From an uncultured Cellvibrionales bacterium (GTDB lineage: Bacteria > Pseudomonadota > Gammaproteobacteria > Pseudomonadales > Cellvibrionaceae): a DNA stretch of 64,000 nucleotides. The notes under the pieces are model-generated. The model saw nothing but the letters and a program-made list of their open reading frames with translations. It ran no database searches and had not been told where the DNA came from. Positions 62,153 through 64,000 of this stretch are shown in pieces. The position numbers and the translations under genes were made by a program. The first letter of the stretch is position 1. Each line of letters starts with the position of its first letter. The stretch is taken from assembly GCA_913020115.1 (NCBI GenBank), contig CAJWBQ010000002.1:166296-230295 (forward strand), read 5' to 3'.

Positions 62153-63964
62153 TTAACTGTCTAGTTTCAAAACGGCCAAGAAAGCTTCCTGAGGGATTTC
62201 TACATTGCCCACCTGCTTCATCCTTTTCTTACCGGCTTTTTGTTTTTCCAATAATTTCTTCTTACGACTAATATCGCCACCATAACACTTGGCCGTTACA
62301 TTCTTACGCAAGGCTTTAACCGTTGTGCGCGCCACAACTTGACCGCCAATGGCCGCCTGAATAGCGACATCGAACATCTGCCGCGGAATCAATTCCTTCA
62401 TTTTATCTGCCAGAGCCCGCCCCTTAAAGTGCGCGCTATCGCGATGGACAATCAGCGCCAGTGCGTCGACACGCTCACTGTTTATGAGCACATCTAGACG
62501 CACCAAATTAGCGGCTTCAAAACGATCGAAACTGTAATCAAGAGATGCAAAACCGCGGCTGGCAGATTTCAAGCGATCAAAAAAATCCAGTACAACTTCG
62601 TTCATTGGCAGATCATAGGTAATAGCTACCTGTGCGCCCATAAACTGTAAGTCTTTCTGCACACCCCGCTTCTCTATACACAGCTTAATTACCGAGCCTA
62701 AGTGGTCGGGCGGCACGAGAATGTGCGCCTCAACAATTGGCTCGCGCATTTCCTGAATAGACCCAGCGTCCGGCAGTTTAGAAGGGTTATCAACGTGAAT
62801 CACATCGCCGTTGGCCAGCAAAATTTCGAAAACAACCGTTGGCGCTGTGGTTATGAGATCGAGATCATATTCACGCTCCAGGCGTTCCTGAATGATCTCC
62901 ATGTGCAACATGCCCAGAAAGCCGCAGCGGAAGCCAAAACCCAGAGCGTCAGAACTTTCGGGTTCATAGAACAACGAAGCGTCGTTGAGCGTTAACTTAG
63001 CCAAGGCATCACGGAAAGACTCATAATCATCGGAGCTCACGGGGAACAGCCCGGCATAAACCTGAGGCTTTACCTTCTTAAAACCTTCCAGCGCGTCTAC
63101 TTCATCGGCGCGCTGAGCGTGCACGATTGTATCGCCTACAGGTGCACCTTGAATGTCTTTGATTCCGGCAACAACAAAACCCACTTCACCCGCTTTTAAC
63201 TCTGAAGTCACCAAGCGCTTGGGAGTAAAGATTCCTACGGCATCCACCACCTGAGAACGGCCAATAGACTTTGTTACAATTTTATCGCGAGCTCGTAAAG
63301 TGCCCTGTTTAACACGAACCAGAGACACCACACCTAAATAGTTGTCAAACCAGGAATCAATGATTAGCGCTTGCAAGGGTGCGTCAACATCGCCAACAGG
63401 CGGTGGCACCAATCTAACCAACTCCTCCAAGACATCCTCAATGCCCAGGCCCGACTTTGCCGAACACTGCACAGCTTCGAGAGCATCAATGCCGATAACA
63501 TCTTCTATTTCTTGGGCAACTCGATCGGGCTCTGCTTGAGGTAAATCCATTTTATTCAGGACCGGAATCACCTCCAAGCCCTGTTCAATTGCCGTATAGC
63601 AGTTGGCCACAGACTGCGCTTCAACACCCTGAGCTGCATCGACAACTAACAGGGCACCCTCACAGGCCGAAAGTGACCGGGATACCTCGTAAGAGAAATC
63701 GACGTGGCCAGGGGTATCAATAAAATTCAGCTGATAAACCTTACCGTCATTGGCCTTGTAATCAAGCGTGACGCTTTGCGCTTTAATAGTGATGCCGCGC
63801 TCGCGCTCAATATCCATAGAATCAAGCACCTGAGCCGCCATTTCGCGAGCGGCCAAGCCGCCACACACTTGAATAAAGCGGTCTGCAACAGTGGATTTAC
63901 CATGGTCAATATGAGCAATGATAGAAAAATTTCGGATATGGCTGAGGTCGGTCACGATGGGCAA
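62153..63964 (-). CDS. lepA: Translation factor LepA (EF4)
   Basis: LepA is a ribosome-bound GTPase that can back-translocate ribosomes. The 603-aa product has G1 ([15 protein letters not shown]), G3 ([16 protein letters not shown]) and G4 ([11 protein letters not shown]). The C-terminal domain with [23 protein letters not shown] (core [13 protein letters not shown]) is specific to LepA. The gene is complete; its stop and start codons both lie within the window, and 36 bases follow to the right edge. The start [21 protein letters not shown] fits the family. Confidence 0.97.
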   Translation of the reverse strand: MPIVTDLSHIRNFSIIAHIDHGKSTVADRFIQVCGGLAAREMAAQVLDSMDIERERGITIKAQSVTLDYKANDGKVYQLNFIDTPGHVDFSYEVSRSLSACEGALLVVDAAQGVEAQSVANCYTAIEQGLEVIPVLNKMDLPQAEPDRVAQEIEDVIGIDALEAVQCSAKSGLGIEDVLEELVRLVPPPVGDVDAPLQALIIDSWFDNYLGVVSLVRVKQGTLRARDKIVTKSIGRSQVVDAVGIFTPKRLVTSELKAGEVGFVVAGIKDIQGAPVGDTIVHAQRADEVDALEGFKKVKPQVYAGLFPVSSDDYESFRDALAKLTLNDASLFYEPESSDALGFGFRCGFLGMLHMEIIQERLEREYDLDLITTAPTVVFEILLANGDVIHVDNPSKLPDAGSIQEMREPIVEAHILVPPDHLGSVIKLCIEKRGVQKDLQFMGAQVAITYDLPMNEVVLDFFDRLKSASRGFASLDYSFDRFEAANLVRLDVLINSERVDALALIVHRDSAHFKGRALADKMKELIPRQMFDVAIQAAIGGQVVARTTVKALRKNVTAKCYGGDISRKKKLLEKQKAGKKRMKQVGNVEIPQEAFLAVLKLDS

Positions 63965-64000
63965 TTACTACGTTAGGTGAGGTTGAATTTGGCGATTAAG

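Overview
The window looks like chromosomal DNA from a marine-type gammaproteobacterium of the Pseudomonadales/Cellvibrionales kind. This is inferred from gene content and order: a Pseudomonas-like flagellar regulon (sigma54 and FliA promoters, flgA, flgMN, cheV-cheR, an HsbR/HsbA-like pair), the lepA-lepB-DUF4845-rnc-era-recO-acpS block, and the cysM-rlmD-relA-mazG block. No species can be named from sequence alone. No phage, insertion sequence or CRISPR array was seen.

Region 1 (1-26754) is a large flagellar and chemotaxis locus. On the minus strand it reads flgB-C-D-E, then flgF-G-H-I-J-K-L, then two very large flagellin genes, flaG and the 5' part of fliD, which runs off the left edge. cheV-cheR lie just upstream of flgB, also on the minus strand. 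flgA, flgM, flgN and a YcgR-like PilZ gene run rightwards on the plus strand. Promoter-like sequences fit a tiered cascade. Sigma54-type sites precede flgB, flgF, flgA and the 1054-aa flagellin. FliA-type sites precede the 938-aa flagellin, fliD, cheV and flgM. The flagellins, FlgK (1055 aa), FlgE (811 aa) and FlgL (532 aa) are all enlarged, and the flagellins and FlgK share a recognisable roughly 100-residue insert. A small FliT-like gene lies on the opposite strand between flgL and the upstream flagellin.

Region 2 (26816-33967) is mixed. It holds three genes of the arsenosugar type (two glycosyltransferases and the radical SAM protein ArsS), a diguanylate cyclase, tRNA-Arg(CCU), a nitronate monooxygenase-like gene, a GlxA/AraC-type regulator, an unknown gene with a possible gene remnant after it, and rsmE.

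Region 3 (34010-44900) has signalling and metabolism: a membrane PAS-GGDEF-EAL protein, alanine dehydrogenase with a divergent Lrp-type regulator, an unknown basic protein, ttcA, a second YcgR/PilZ protein, a DUF6122 membrane protein, bioA with a likely BirA operator, and an HsbR-HsbA-like partner-switching pair that probably acts on FlgM.

Region 4 (44971-64000) is mostly housekeeping, almost all on the minus strand: trpS, a queuosine-tRNA mannosyltransferase-like gene, an M18 aminopeptidase, uppP, tsaB, a lysine/alanine-rich histone H1-like protein with ten 18-bp tandem repeats, adk, mazG, relA, rlmD, cysM, acpS, recO, era, rnc, a DUF4845 gene, lepB and lepA. pdxJ, often found between recO and acpS, is absent there.

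Taken together, the window links flagellum assembly (flg genes, flagellins), its sigma-factor control (FlgM, HsbR/HsbA) and c-di-GMP control of motility (two PilZ proteins, one cyclase, one GGDEF-EAL protein). All functions are assigned from sequence recognition; no database search was run.
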